Shown: piece by piece, positions 35,689 to 43,388 of the stretch | Numbering within the stretch: the first letter of the stretch is position 1 | Layout: each line of letters opens with the position of its first letter | Assembly (NCBI RefSeq): GCF_000820185.1 | Contig: NZ_CDCA01000025.1 | Location: 248,001-312,000, forward strand | DNA from: Aeromonas tecta | Lineage (GTDB): Bacteria > Pseudomonadota > Gammaproteobacteria > Enterobacterales > Aeromonadaceae | Length of the DNA: 64,000 nt | Direction of reading: 5' to 3' | Program-made: the position numbers and the translations under genes | The notes under the pieces: model-generated | Told to the model about the DNA's origin: nothing | Seen by the model: only the letters and a program-made list of their open reading frames with translations | Database searches by the model: none

Positions 35689-36744
35689 TTAGCCCTCGCC
35701 CACCAGGCTCACCGCCTTGATGTAGGCGTAGAGACGCTGATCCGGCGCCAGCGCGAGCCGTTTGGCGGAGCGGCTGGTGATCCGGGCCAGCAGTATCTGC
35801 TGCCCCAGAGCCAACTGCAACAAGGTTTGGCCCGGCCTGACCTCGCGAATTTCAAGCAGACGGGTCTCCAGGCAGTTGGAGAGGCTGGAGTGATCGATGG
35901 GGGCGGTGGCTATCACCACATCCCGCCCCGCTACCTTGATCTGCAGGGATCCGGTCTCGTCGGGGGCATGCTCCATGGTCACCATCAGCAGCTGATCCCC
36001 AAGCTGCAGGCTCGCCATCTGCGAGACCGAGTCGTAATGGGCCAGGGTGGCCTCCAGCATGACGCCGGCGTCGTCACGGCTGGCGAGCGACAAATCGGTG
36101 CGAGCGAAGATCTCGCCGGGTCGGCCTTGTGCCTCTACTCGTCCCTCGGCCAGCAGCACCAGCTGGTCGCACAGGAGGCTTACCTCCTCCATGGCGTGGC
36201 TGACGAAGATCATCGGCAGACCGCTCTCGCGCTGCAATCCCCTCAGCACATGGGCCTGATGAATGCGGCTACGCCTGTCCAGCGCCGAGAAAGGTTCATC
36301 CAGCAGCAGCAAGTCTGGCTCGGCCAGCAGGGCCCGCCCCAGCGCCACCCGCTGGCGCTGGCCGCCGGAGAGGCCGTGGGCCGGCTGACCAAGCAGCTCG
36401 GCAAAACCGAGCCGCTCGGCCAGTGGCTCGGGTTGCCAACGGCCCCTGCCCTTGCGTGCGGCCAGCTGCAGATTGGCCAGCACCGTCAGGTGCGGAAACA
36501 GTCGAGAGTCCTGGAACACCAGCCCGATGCGACGCGCCTCTGGCAGCAGATTGGCCAGCTCCCGTCCTTGCCAGTGCAAGCCATCCGTCGGCTGGCGATC
36601 AAGCCCGGCCAGGATCCTCAGCAGGGTGCTCTTGCCACAACCGGAGGGGCCGAACAGCCCAAGTATGCCCCCCAACGGGAGCTTGAGATCGCAATCGAGC
36701 TCGAAGCCACCGAAGCGGCGCTGGGCTTTGAGATGCAGGCTCAT
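35689..36744 (-). CDS. modC: Molybdate ABC transporter ATP-binding protein
   Basis: 351 residues (E. coli ModC 352). Walker A GPSGCGKST, signature LSGGQRQRVALGRALL, Walker B LLLLDEP and switch histidine VSHAMEEV are all present; the C-terminal ~70 residues form a molybdate-binding (MOP/TOBE) regulatory domain (SSLSNCLETRLLEIREVRPG). It energises ModB. The ATG at 36744 overlaps the stop of a relic modB tail (ATGA), not the real modB, which ends 98 bases upstream. Confidence 0.94.
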   Translation of the reverse strand: MSLHLKAQRRFGGFELDCDLKLPLGGILGLFGPSGCGKSTLLRILAGLDRQPTDGLHWQGRELANLLPEARRIGLVFQDSRLFPHLTVLANLQLAARKGRGRWQPEPLAERLGFAELLGQPAHGLSGGQRQRVALGRALLAEPDLLLLDEPFSALDRRSRIHQAHVLRGLQRESGLPMIFVSHAMEEVSLLCDQLVLLAEGRVEAQGRPGEIFARTDLSLASRDDAGVMLEATLAHYDSVSQMASLQLGDQLLMVTMEHAPDETGSLQIKVAGRDVVIATAPIDHSSLSNCLETRLLEIREVRPGQTLLQLALGQQILLARITSRSAKRLALAPDQRLYAYIKAVSLVGEG

Positions 36745-36791
36745 ACGAACAGCCTCCACTGACGAAGTTGCCACATACCGTAGGCCAGCTC
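36741..36791 (-). pseudogene. Relic of a second modB 3' end
   Basis: Codons reading LAYGMWQLRQWRLFV and TGA mirror the true modB tail LVYGVLQRRQRRLFG and TGA. The relic keeps the native ATGA overlap with modC, so it is probably what remains of the modB allele that originally preceded this modC. Confidence 0.78.
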
Positions 36792-36809
36792 CCTATCGGG
36801 TGCGCGGTT

Positions 36810-36845
36810 GCCGAAACAGCGTTGGGCGTTGAGATCCTGCATCAT
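36810..36845 (-). pseudogene. Relic of a second modC 5' end
   Basis: ATGATGCAG begins a peptide MMQDLNAQRCFG that matches modC MSLHLKAQRRFG. Its ATG overlaps the stop of the true modB (ATGA), the native modB-modC arrangement. It then runs out of similarity before the modB-tail relic at 36791. Confidence 0.75.
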
Positions 36846-37522
36846 CCGAATAGCCTCCGCTGGCGGCGTTGCAGCACGCCATAGACCAGTACCAGCATGA
36901 TGAGGGAGAAGCCCATCAGGCCGCCGGCCAGGTAGTGAGCATTCTGGTAATCCATGGTTTCCACGTGATCGAACAGGGCGATGGAGAGCACCTGGGTTTC
37001 CCCCGGAATATTGCCACCAATCATCAACACCACCCCGAATTCCCCCAGGGTATGGGCAAAGCCCAGCGCCGCCGCCATCACGAAGCTCGGCAGCGTCATC
37101 GGCAGTATGATGTGAAAGAAGCGCTCCAGTGGCCCAAGCCCCAGGGTGGCGGCGGCTTCCAGCTCCTTGTTGCCCATGTTGACGAAGGCGGAGGTAAGCG
37201 GCTGCACCACGAAGGGCAAGGAGTAGAGGATGGAGGCAAACAGCAGGCCGAGGAAGCTGAACGCCAGCGGAGCGCCGAAGGTTTCCCGCCACCAGGCACC
37301 AAAGCCATAAGAGGGGGAGAAGGCCAGCAGCAGATAGAATCCGAGCACAGTCGGCGGCAACACCAGCGGCAGCGCCACCAGCGCCTCCACCACGGGTCTG
37401 AGCCGGTGCTGGCTACGAGAGAGCCACCAGGCCAGTGGCGGTGACAGCAACAGGAGTATGCCCGTGGTGCTGGCGGCCAGCTTCAGGGTCAGCCAGACAG
37501 CCAGCAGATCGCCTTCGCTCAT
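36842..37522 (-). CDS. modB: Molybdate ABC transporter permease
   Basis: 226 residues (E. coli ModB 229) with five to six membrane helices and the EAA loop EAAATLGLGPLERFFHIILP that contacts ModC. It forms the molybdate channel across the inner membrane. It is preceded by a relic of another modB start and followed by relics of modC start and modB end, so this copy appears to have replaced the middle of a resident modB. Confidence 0.94.
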   Translation of the reverse strand: MSEGDLLAVWLTLKLAASTTGILLLLSPPLAWWLSRSQHRLRPVVEALVALPLVLPPTVLGFYLLLAFSPSYGFGAWWRETFGAPLAFSFLGLLFASILYSLPFVVQPLTSAFVNMGNKELEAAATLGLGPLERFFHIILPMTLPSFVMAAALGFAHTLGEFGVVLMIGGNIPGETQVLSIALFDHVETMDYQNAHYLAGGLMGFSLIMLVLVYGVLQRRQRRLFG

Positions 37523-37563
37523 GGCGTTTCCTCTCGAATGTGAATAACCAACACTGGCCCCGA

Positions 37564-37623
37564 GGTGACATGCCGCAACGTCAGGGTCAAGCGAGACGCA
37601 GCCAGCAGATTACCTTCACTCAT
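37564..37623 (-). pseudogene. Relic of a second modB 5' end
   Basis: From ATG 37623 the codons read MSEGNLLAA then LTLTL, matching MSEGDLLAV then LTLKL of the true modB, with one extra codon. The upstream CGAGAGG is also shared. It lies between the modA terminator and modB. Confidence 0.75.
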
Positions 37624-37674
37624 CCCCAGATCCCCTCTCGGGTTCACGCAACAGCATGGTTTGCATCCTTATGG

Positions 37675-37704
37675 TAAAAACTGGCCGGCCCAGGGGCCGG
37701 CCAG
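37675..37704 (-). terminator. Strong intrinsic terminator between modA and modB
   Basis: Arms CTGGCCGGCC and GGCCGGCCAG with a four-base loop, followed on the minus strand by TTTTTACC. It lies 29 bases after the modA stop, so it would reduce transcription into modBC. Confidence 0.85.
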
Positions 37705-37732
37705 TCATCATGCAGAGTCAACGCTCACGCCA

Positions 37733-38461
37733 TCATTGCGGCAGGGCGTAGCCGGCAGCCTTGATCTGCTGCTGGCCCGGGCCCTTGAGCCAAGCCACCA
37801 GGGCATCGACCGCCTCGCCCTTCTTCAGGACCAGGCCCTGCTGCTCGATGGCCGGGTAGAACGCATTCGGCACGGCCCAGGCTTCGCCGGTCTTGCCCGC
37901 TTCCACCAGGTTGGCCCAGGCGACGAAGCCCATCTCGGCGTTGCCGGTGTCCACAAACTGCCAGGTCTGGCCGATGTTGGTGCCGGTCAGCAGACGATAT
38001 TGCTTGGGATCGATCTTGAGGTGCTCGAGGGTCGCCATGGCGGCGGTGCCATAGGGTGCGGTTTTCGGGTTGGCAATGGCGAGGTTGCCCTTCCAGCTGC
38101 GCAGTGCGGCTTCATCGGGTGCCGGGCCGCCCTTCTTCCACAGGCCCAACTGGCCGATGGCGTAGGTGAAGCGCTCGCTGCCCTTGCCTTCCTGTTCCAG
38201 CTTTTGAGGAGTCTTCACATCGGCGGAGAGGAAGAGATCGAAGGGGGCACCGTGGGTGATCTGGGTGTAGAGCACCCCGGTCGCGGCGGAGGAGATGGCC
38301 AGGGTATGGCCGGTCTTGGCGGTGAAGTCCTTGCCAATGCGCTCTATGGTGCCCTTGAAGTTGGCCGCCACGGCCACCTTGACCTCATCGGCCTGCGCCA
38401 CGCCACTGTGCAACACACCGGCGCAGGCACCGATCAACACCACGGATAACAACTGTTTCAT
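37733..38461 (-). CDS. modA: Periplasmic molybdate-binding protein
   Basis: 242 residues from ATG 38461 (GGGAGTAAGGGA upstream). Signal peptide about 1-24 ending in AQA, then a mature type II solute-binding protein: KVAVAANFKGTIERI, SSAATGVLYTQITHGAPFDLFLSADV and TGNAEMGFVAWA give the oxyanion-binding serines and backbone contacts typical of ModA. It delivers molybdate or tungstate to ModBC. A palindromic ModE-type box was not found upstream; moaBCDE lies just upstream on the same strand, so the genes may share a transcript. Confidence 0.94.
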   Translation of the reverse strand: MKQLLSVVLIGACAGVLHSGVAQADEVKVAVAANFKGTIERIGKDFTAKTGHTLAISSAATGVLYTQITHGAPFDLFLSADVKTPQKLEQEGKGSERFTYAIGQLGLWKKGGPAPDEAALRSWKGNLAIANPKTAPYGTAAMATLEHLKIDPKQYRLLTGTNIGQTWQFVDTGNAEMGFVAWANLVEAGKTGEAWAVPNAFYPAIEQQGLVLKKGEAVDALVAWLKGPGQQQIKAAGYALPQ

Positions 38462-38539
38462 TCCCTTACTCCCTTTATTGCACCTTAATGAGGGCCAGGT
38501 TCTGCCGGGCCCCAAAATGGGGGAATTCCCTCGCGGGAC

Positions 38540-39034
38540 TCACTCCCTATGATGTGAACTTGCTGGTGACCAGCGGGCCGCGGCGGCGTTATCGCTCTCC
38601 TTGGCCTCGACCCAGCGCTGTAGCCCCTCGGCGGTCAGTTCCTTTTTCCAGAACGGTGCCCGGGTCTTCAAAAAATCCATGATGAAGTGGCAGGCTTCAA
38701 ACGCAGCGTCCCTATGGGCGCTGCTCACCGCCACCAGCACGATTTGATCGCCGAGCAGCAGCTCACCGATGCGGTGAATCAGGGTGCACTCCTGCAACGG
38801 CCAGCGGCTGCGCGCCTGCGCAACAATATCGGCAAGCGCCTTCTCGGTCATGCCGGGGTAGTGCTCGAGCGCCAGTCCCTTGACCTGCTCCCCCTGATTG
38901 AAGTCACGCACCTTGCCGACGAAGGTGACGATGGCGCCGGTGTCGTGACGGGCGGCGAGCCGCTCGTACTCGACCCCGAGGGAGAAGTCGGCCCGCTGCA
39001 CCAGAATACGATCGGTGGTGGTTGCCTCGCTCAT
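38540..39034 (-). CDS. moaE: Molybdopterin synthase catalytic subunit
   Basis: 164 residues from ATG 39034 (GGAGG seven bases upstream; two bases after moaD). Motifs GAIVTFVGKVRDFN, LEHYPGMTEKAL, HRIGELLLGD and the catalytic lysines in APFWKKE are those of MoaE, which with thiocarboxylated MoaD converts cyclic pyranopterin monophosphate to molybdopterin. The C-terminus extends nine residues (SPASSHHRE) beyond the usual ARW end. Confidence 0.94.
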   Translation of the reverse strand: MSEATTTDRILVQRADFSLGVEYERLAARHDTGAIVTFVGKVRDFNQGEQVKGLALEHYPGMTEKALADIVAQARSRWPLQECTLIHRIGELLLGDQIVLVAVSSAHRDAAFEACHFIMDFLKTRAPFWKKELTAEGLQRWVEAKESDNAAAARWSPASSHHRE

Positions 39035-39036
39035 GA

Positions 39037-39282
39037 TCAGCCTCCGGTGACCGGGGGGAAGAAGGCCACCTCGTCGCCATCGGCCAGCGCCGCGGTGAGC
39101 GGTACCAATGTCTGGTTGACCGCCACCAGTAGCTTGCCGGCTTCGAGCGCCAGCGCCCACTTGTCACCGCGCTCGCTTAACGCCCGGCGAAGATCCTCGG
39201 CGCAGGCGTAGTCGCAAGGCAGGCTGAGCTCGTCGCAACCGACCAGCTCCCGCACCTGGGCAAAAAACAGTACCTTGATCAT
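39037..39282 (-). CDS. moaD: Molybdopterin synthase sulphur carrier subunit
   Basis: 81 residues, ubiquitin-like beta-grasp, ending in the essential Gly-Gly (PPVTGG) that is adenylated by MoeB and then carries the thiocarboxylate. [15 protein letters not shown] is the typical start. It overlaps moaC by four bases (ATGA). Confidence 0.94.
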   Translation of the reverse strand: MIKVLFFAQVRELVGCDELSLPCDYACAEDLRRALSERGDKWALALEAGKLLVAVNQTLVPLTAALADGDEVAFFPPVTGG

Positions 39283-39794
39283 GCCTGCTCTCCCGAATGC
39301 TCTTGCGCACTGCCTTCGCCGGTCGGGGCCAGGAAGTGACCGGACTTGCCGCCCCGCTTCTCGACCAGCCGCAGTTGTTCGATCACCATGTCCTTTTGCA
39401 CCGCCTTGCACATGTCGTAGATGGTGAGCGCCGCCACCGAGGCGGCGGTCAGGGCTTCCATCTCCACCCCGGTCTTGCCGGAGAGCTTGCAGAGGGTGCG
39501 AATATGCACCCTATTGTGCTCGGGTTGGGGTTCAATCTCTACCTCCACCCGGGTAAGGGCCAGCGGATGGCAGAGCGGAATGAGGTCGGCGGTCTTCTTG
39601 GCCGCCATGATGCCGGCGATGCGGGCAGTGGCGAACACATCCCCCTTGTGGTGCTGGCCGCTCAGGATCAGCGCCAGGGTTGCGGGCGCCATGGTCACGA
39701 ACGCCTCGGCGCGCGCCTCTCGCTCGGTGACCTGCTTGTCGGTGACGTCCACCATATGAGCTTCACCGCTCTGGTTGAGATGAGTCAGATTCAT
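39279..39794 (-). CDS. moaC: Cyclic pyranopterin monophosphate synthase MoaC
   Basis: 171 residues. The sequence follows E. coli MoaC closely ([56 protein letters not shown] with the catalytic Lys/Asp) and adds about ten residues ([12 protein letters not shown]) at the end. It converts the MoaA product to cPMP. A 39-codon relic of another moaC start sits immediately before it and overlaps its ATG. Confidence 0.95.
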   Translation of the reverse strand: MNLTHLNQSGEAHMVDVTDKQVTEREARAEAFVTMAPATLALILSGQHHKGDVFATARIAGIMAAKKTADLIPLCHPLALTRVEVEIEPQPEHNRVHIRTLCKLSGKTGVEMEALTAASVAALTIYDMCKAVQKDMVIEQLRLVEKRGGKSGHFLAPTGEGSAQEHSGEQA

Positions 39795-39910
39795 TTACCC
39801 CCCTTAATCACGAATGTTCCGACGAGGATCTCGCACCCGGTGCGCTGTCGGTCGGTCACATCCCATATGATATGGGCCTCACCGCTCTGGTTGAGGTGGG
39901 TCAGGTTCAT
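39791..39910 (-). pseudogene. Relic of a second moaC 5' end, open as a 39-codon leader frame
   Basis: From ATG 39910 the first 13 residues ([13 protein letters not shown]) are identical to MoaC with several synonymous differences; the next reads IIWDVTDRQ for MVDVTDKQ, with one extra codon, and then diverges. The frame stays open and its TGA overlaps the true moaC ATG (ATGA). AAGGGG precedes both starts. It may be translated and coupled to moaC, but it looks like a leftover allele. Confidence 0.8.
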
Positions 39911-39968
39911 CACTATCCCCTTGCTTGCGAGCTGGAATGAGTGACGCGTGACGGGCACGCGCCTTGAT

Positions 39969-40475
39969 TCAAAGATGGGTCACAAAGTTGCACGGCTTGG
40001 TACGGGCATCGAGCTGATCCCGAATGAGCTGCTCCCAGCCCAGCTGGCAGGCACCGGTGGAGCCTGGCAGACAGAAGATGAGGGTACGATTGGCCAGTCC
40101 GGCCAGTGCCCGGCTCTGCATGGCCGAGCCCTTGATCTCGGCAAACGAGAGCTGGCGGAACATCTCGCCAAAACCCTGCACGGTGCGCTCGAACAGCACA
40201 CCGACCGCTTCCGGGACCCGGTTTTGCTCATTGAAGCCAGTGCCACCGTTGATCAGCACCACCTGCACCGCCTCATCGGCGATCCACTCGCTGGTCTGGG
40301 CCCGCACCCGGAACAGATTGTCGGCGCACAGCGCCCGATAAGCCAGTTTGTGCCCCGCTTGGGTGAGGGCCGATACCAGGTAGTCGCCCGAACTGTCGTC
40401 GGCAGAGGTGCGGCTGTCGGAAACCGTCAGTACGGCAATCTTGAGAGGAATGAATTCACTGCTTTTTGGTGCCAT
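39969..40475 (-). CDS. moaB: Molybdenum cofactor biosynthesis protein MoaB
   Basis: 168 residues (E. coli MoaB 170) from ATG 40475. MoCF fold with LTVSDSRTSADDSSGDYL, VVLINGGTGFNEQNRVPEA and LIFCLPGSTGAC; it binds molybdopterin and is a MogA-like adenylyltransferase in some organisms, dispensable in E. coli. First gene of moaBCDE; moaA lies apart at 47154-48134. Confidence 0.92.
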   Translation of the reverse strand: MAPKSSEFIPLKIAVLTVSDSRTSADDSSGDYLVSALTQAGHKLAYRALCADNLFRVRAQTSEWIADEAVQVVLINGGTGFNEQNRVPEAVGVLFERTVQGFGEMFRQLSFAEIKGSAMQSRALAGLANRTLIFCLPGSTGACQLGWEQLIRDQLDARTKPCNFVTHL

Positions 40476-40668
40476 GTGTTTGGATGCCTTAGAACAATGC
40501 CTGCAATCATTAACCACGAGAGGGGAAGGGATGAAACGCACTCACTCGGCCAGATACCGCCCGCGCCATGCTGGCGGATGAGAGGAGAACAGGCGGGAGT
40601 CGCGTTATCGCGCACGGATTCTACCAAAAGTTGTCGTACAGATGGGATTAACGCGTTCATAAAGATGA

Positions 40669-40700
40669 AAAAGCAGAGGGCCGGGTCTCCCCGACCCTCT
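40669..40700 (-). terminator. Intrinsic terminator of the nap operon
   Basis: Imperfect stem AGAGGGTCGGGG / CCCGGCCCTCT on the minus strand with a short loop, followed by GCTTTTTC, ten bases past the napC stop. Confidence 0.75.
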
Positions 40701-40710
40701 GGCCACCTGC

Positions 40711-41301
40711 TTAAAACCCTTTCACACCCGTCATGTCAGGCAACTGGTGCGCAATCCCCTTGTGGCAATCGACGCAGGTATTTTCCCCGCTCGCCAGGTT
40801 GGTGGAGTGCATCTTGGCGGCACGCCGCCCCTGCAGGGAGAAGTCCATGTATTCGAAGTTGTGGCAGTTACGGCACTCCCTCGAATCCGTGTCCTTCATC
40901 CGTTGCCACTCCCGCTCGGCCATCTCCCGGCGATGACTCTCGAACTTCTCGCGAGTATCGACCTTGCCGGTCAGCATGCCCCACAGCTCCTTGGAAGCCT
41001 GCACCTTGCGAATGATCTTGTAGGTCCATTCGTGGGGTACGTGGCAATCCGGGCAGCTGGCGCGCACGCCGGAGCGGTTGGCGTAGTGGATGGTGTCACG
41101 GTACTCGACGAAGACGTTGTCCTTCATCTCGTGGCAACCGGTACAGAACTTCTCGGTGTTGGAGGCCTCCATGGCGGTGTTGAACCCGCCCCAGAAGATG
41201 ACACCGCCGAAGAAACCCATCATCAGCAGCACCCAGAGCGCCGCCTTGGAGGGCGACTTGAAGGTGGTCCACAGTCGTTGCACAAAACCGGGTAATTTCA
41301 T
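40711..41301 (-). CDS. napC: NapC/NirT tetraheme cytochrome c
   Basis: 196 residues with an N-terminal membrane anchor (about 20-40) and four CxxCH heme sites (CTGCH, CPDCH, CRNCH, CVDCH). It takes electrons from quinol and passes them to NapB in the periplasm. Last gene of napFDAGHBC, 11 bases after napB. Confidence 0.95.
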   Translation of the reverse strand: MKLPGFVQRLWTTFKSPSKAALWVLLMMGFFGGVIFWGGFNTAMEASNTEKFCTGCHEMKDNVFVEYRDTIHYANRSGVRASCPDCHVPHEWTYKIIRKVQASKELWGMLTGKVDTREKFESHRREMAEREWQRMKDTDSRECRNCHNFEYMDFSLQGRRAAKMHSTNLASGENTCVDCHKGIAHQLPDMTGVKGF

Positions 41302-41312
41302 CTATGTGTTCC

Positions 41313-41768
41313 TCAGTTCAGGGCTTCGACAGGCTTGAACGTATTCCCGACCAGTGGCTTGGCATCCGCTTGCGGCACGTGGCACTGCAGGCAGAAGTAG
41401 CGGCGGGGAGAGACTTCCCCCAGGGTCATGCCGTCACGGGTCTCGAAGTGAGTCGGGCTGATCTTGGGGGCCTTCATGGCACTGGCGTTCTTGAAGCTGT
41501 GGCAGGCCAGGCACTTGTTGACCTTGTTATCCACCTCGTAGTTACGAATATCGTGCGGGATCAGCGGGGGCTGATGCATGTACTGGCGATCGTAGATGTC
41601 GCCATCCTTACGATAATTTTTGAGCGGCGCGGCTTCGGCTTCGGTCGCCAGATCCGTGCTTCCCCGCTCCGACTTGATGCCCCCCGTGCTGTTGGTGATT
41701 TCGGGGACTGCCGCCATCAAGGAACCCGCCATCAGACAGGCCAGCATTGCTCCAATCAGCTTTTTCAT
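41313..41768 (-). CDS. napB: Diheme cytochrome c subunit of periplasmic nitrate reductase
   Basis: 151 residues with signal peptide ([20 protein letters not shown]) and two heme sites, CLACH and CLQCH. It is the small subunit of NapAB and feeds electrons to NapA. Its ATG overlaps the napH stop (TAATG). Confidence 0.95.
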   Translation of the reverse strand: MKKLIGAMLACLMAGSLMAAVPEITNSTGGIKSERGSTDLATEAEAAPLKNYRKDGDIYDRQYMHQPPLIPHDIRNYEVDNKVNKCLACHSFKNASAMKAPKISPTHFETRDGMTLGEVSPRRYFCLQCHVPQADAKPLVGNTFKPVEALN

Positions 41769-42643
41769 TATGTGTTCTCCGACATTTTCTCTGCCTTGAC
41801 GGCAAAACCTACAGTGATTTCGAAAACTTGCTCCGCGCAGACATCGATGCAACGGCCGCAGTTCGTGCACTCCTGAGCCACAATCAAGGGCCCGTGACCG
41901 CGCTTGGCACCGTGAACCGGGCCGCGCAGGATGGGACGCTCGGGGCAGACCGCATAACAATCCATGCAGTTGCTGCAACGCGCGCGTCCCTTGGCAGAAA
42001 TCTTGATAAAGCCAACCCGGTTGAGCAGGGCATAAAAGGCCCCCACCGGGCACAGATGGCCACACCAGCCGCGCTCCACCACAAACAAATCGAACAGAAA
42101 CAGGGCCACCAGCACACCCCAACCCGCCCCCATGCCAAACAGCAGACCGCGCAGAGCGAGCGAGACCGGGTTGACCAGCTCCCACACCAGCACGCCCGCC
42201 AAGGCCGGGACCACCAGCACCATGGCCAGCAGCCAGTAGCGATGGTGACGACCAAACTGGCCGTTGCCCTTGAGGCCGAGCCGGACGCGCAGCCAGGCCG
42301 CCGCATCGGTGACGAGGTTGACCGGACAGACCCAGGAGCAGAACACCCGCCCCCCGACCAGCCAGTACCCCAGCAGCACTATGGCCGCCCCGAGCCACAG
42401 GGTGGCAACCGGCCAATGACCCGCCGCCACCGTCTGCAACAGGGTGAGCGGATCGGTCAGTGGCACCGTCTCCAGCAACAGGGAGCTGGAGAGATTGCCC
42501 TTGAGGATCCAGACGCCCGCCAGCGGTCCCAGCAGGAACAGCCCCAGCACGCCGAATTGGCTCAAGCGACGCAGCAACAGGAAGCGATGTGACCGCCACC
42601 AGCCGAGCTTCTCTCTCGCCTCTTGCCCCGGATAGCGGCTCAT
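41768..42643 (-). CDS. napH: NapH quinol dehydrogenase iron-sulphur membrane subunit
   Basis: 291 residues with four membrane helices and conserved CPVN and CPVG loops near the membrane, followed by two ferredoxin-type clusters in the C-terminal third ([23 protein letters not shown]). With NapG it provides a second quinol-oxidising route into Nap. It overlaps napG by four bases. Confidence 0.94.
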   Translation of the reverse strand: MSRYPGQEAREKLGWWRSHRFLLLRRLSQFGVLGLFLLGPLAGVWILKGNLSSSLLLETVPLTDPLTLLQTVAAGHWPVATLWLGAAIVLLGYWLVGGRVFCSWVCPVNLVTDAAAWLRVRLGLKGNGQFGRHHRYWLLAMVLVVPALAGVLVWELVNPVSLALRGLLFGMGAGWGVLVALFLFDLFVVERGWCGHLCPVGAFYALLNRVGFIKISAKGRARCSNCMDCYAVCPERPILRGPVHGAKRGHGPLIVAQECTNCGRCIDVCAEQVFEITVGFAVKAEKMSENT

Positions 42644-43374
42644 GATCCCTCCGGCTTGCGAGTGGGCAGGCTGAGCCGCTCACCGATGAGCGACTTGCCC
42701 GCCTTGCGCTTCTCTTCCCAACCAAGTCGGTAGTGATGACCCAGCTCCCCCTTGGCGAGCCGAGGAGGCACTACCTTGATGGCCGCCGTCTCCAGTACGC
42801 AGGCGTGCTCGCACTTGCCACAGCCGGTGCAAAACTCGCTGTGCACGGTCGGCAGGAACATGGCGTGCTTGCCGGTACGCGGGTTGCGCACGAGTTCCAG
42901 CGTGATGGCCTGATCGATGAGCGGGCAGACCCGGTAACAGACATCGCAGCGCAGCCCCAGATAGTTGAGGCAGGTCTCATGGTCGATGAGCACCGCCACC
43001 CCCATCCGCGCCTGATCGATGTCGGTCATGGCCGGATCCAGCGCCCCGCTCGGACAGGCCACCACGCAAGGGATGTCCTCGCACATTTCGCAGGGGACGC
43101 TGCGCGCCTCGAAGTAAGGGGTGCCCGTGGTCACCGGCTCCAGCAGTCTGGCGAGTTTGAGGGTGTCGTAGGGGCAAGCCTCTACGCAGAGTCCGCAGCG
43201 CACGCAAGCACCGAGAAACTCGGCCTCCGCCAGCGCTGCAGGCGGTCGCAGTGCCTGGGCCGGCACCGCTTGCGCCTGCTGCCGGGCCACTCCCCCCAGA
43301 CCCGCGCCAAGCAGGCCCACACTGCAGGCCCCCTTGGCAAGGTCGGTCAGAAACTGGCGACGGCTGCGACTCAT
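42640..43374 (-). CDS. napG: NapG ferredoxin-type protein, Tat-exported
   Basis: 244 residues from ATG 43374. The twin-arginine signal SRRQFL near residue 4, followed by a hydrophobic stretch, indicates export as a folded iron-sulphur protein. Four 4Fe-4S motifs follow ([46 protein letters not shown]). It works with NapH. Confidence 0.94.
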   Translation of the reverse strand: MSRSRRQFLTDLAKGACSVGLLGAGLGGVARQQAQAVPAQALRPPAALAEAEFLGACVRCGLCVEACPYDTLKLARLLEPVTTGTPYFEARSVPCEMCEDIPCVVACPSGALDPAMTDIDQARMGVAVLIDHETCLNYLGLRCDVCYRVCPLIDQAITLELVRNPRTGKHAMFLPTVHSEFCTGCGKCEHACVLETAAIKVVPPRLAKGELGHHYRLGWEEKRKAGKSLIGERLSLPTRKPEGS

Positions 43375-43388
43375 CCCCGCGCCCCGCC

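Noticed and set aside
36741-37292. A 183-codon minus-strand frame spanning the mod relics
   Set aside because: Its first part is modB read in the wrong frame; only the relic portion at its end (36741-36845) is meaningful and is listed separately.
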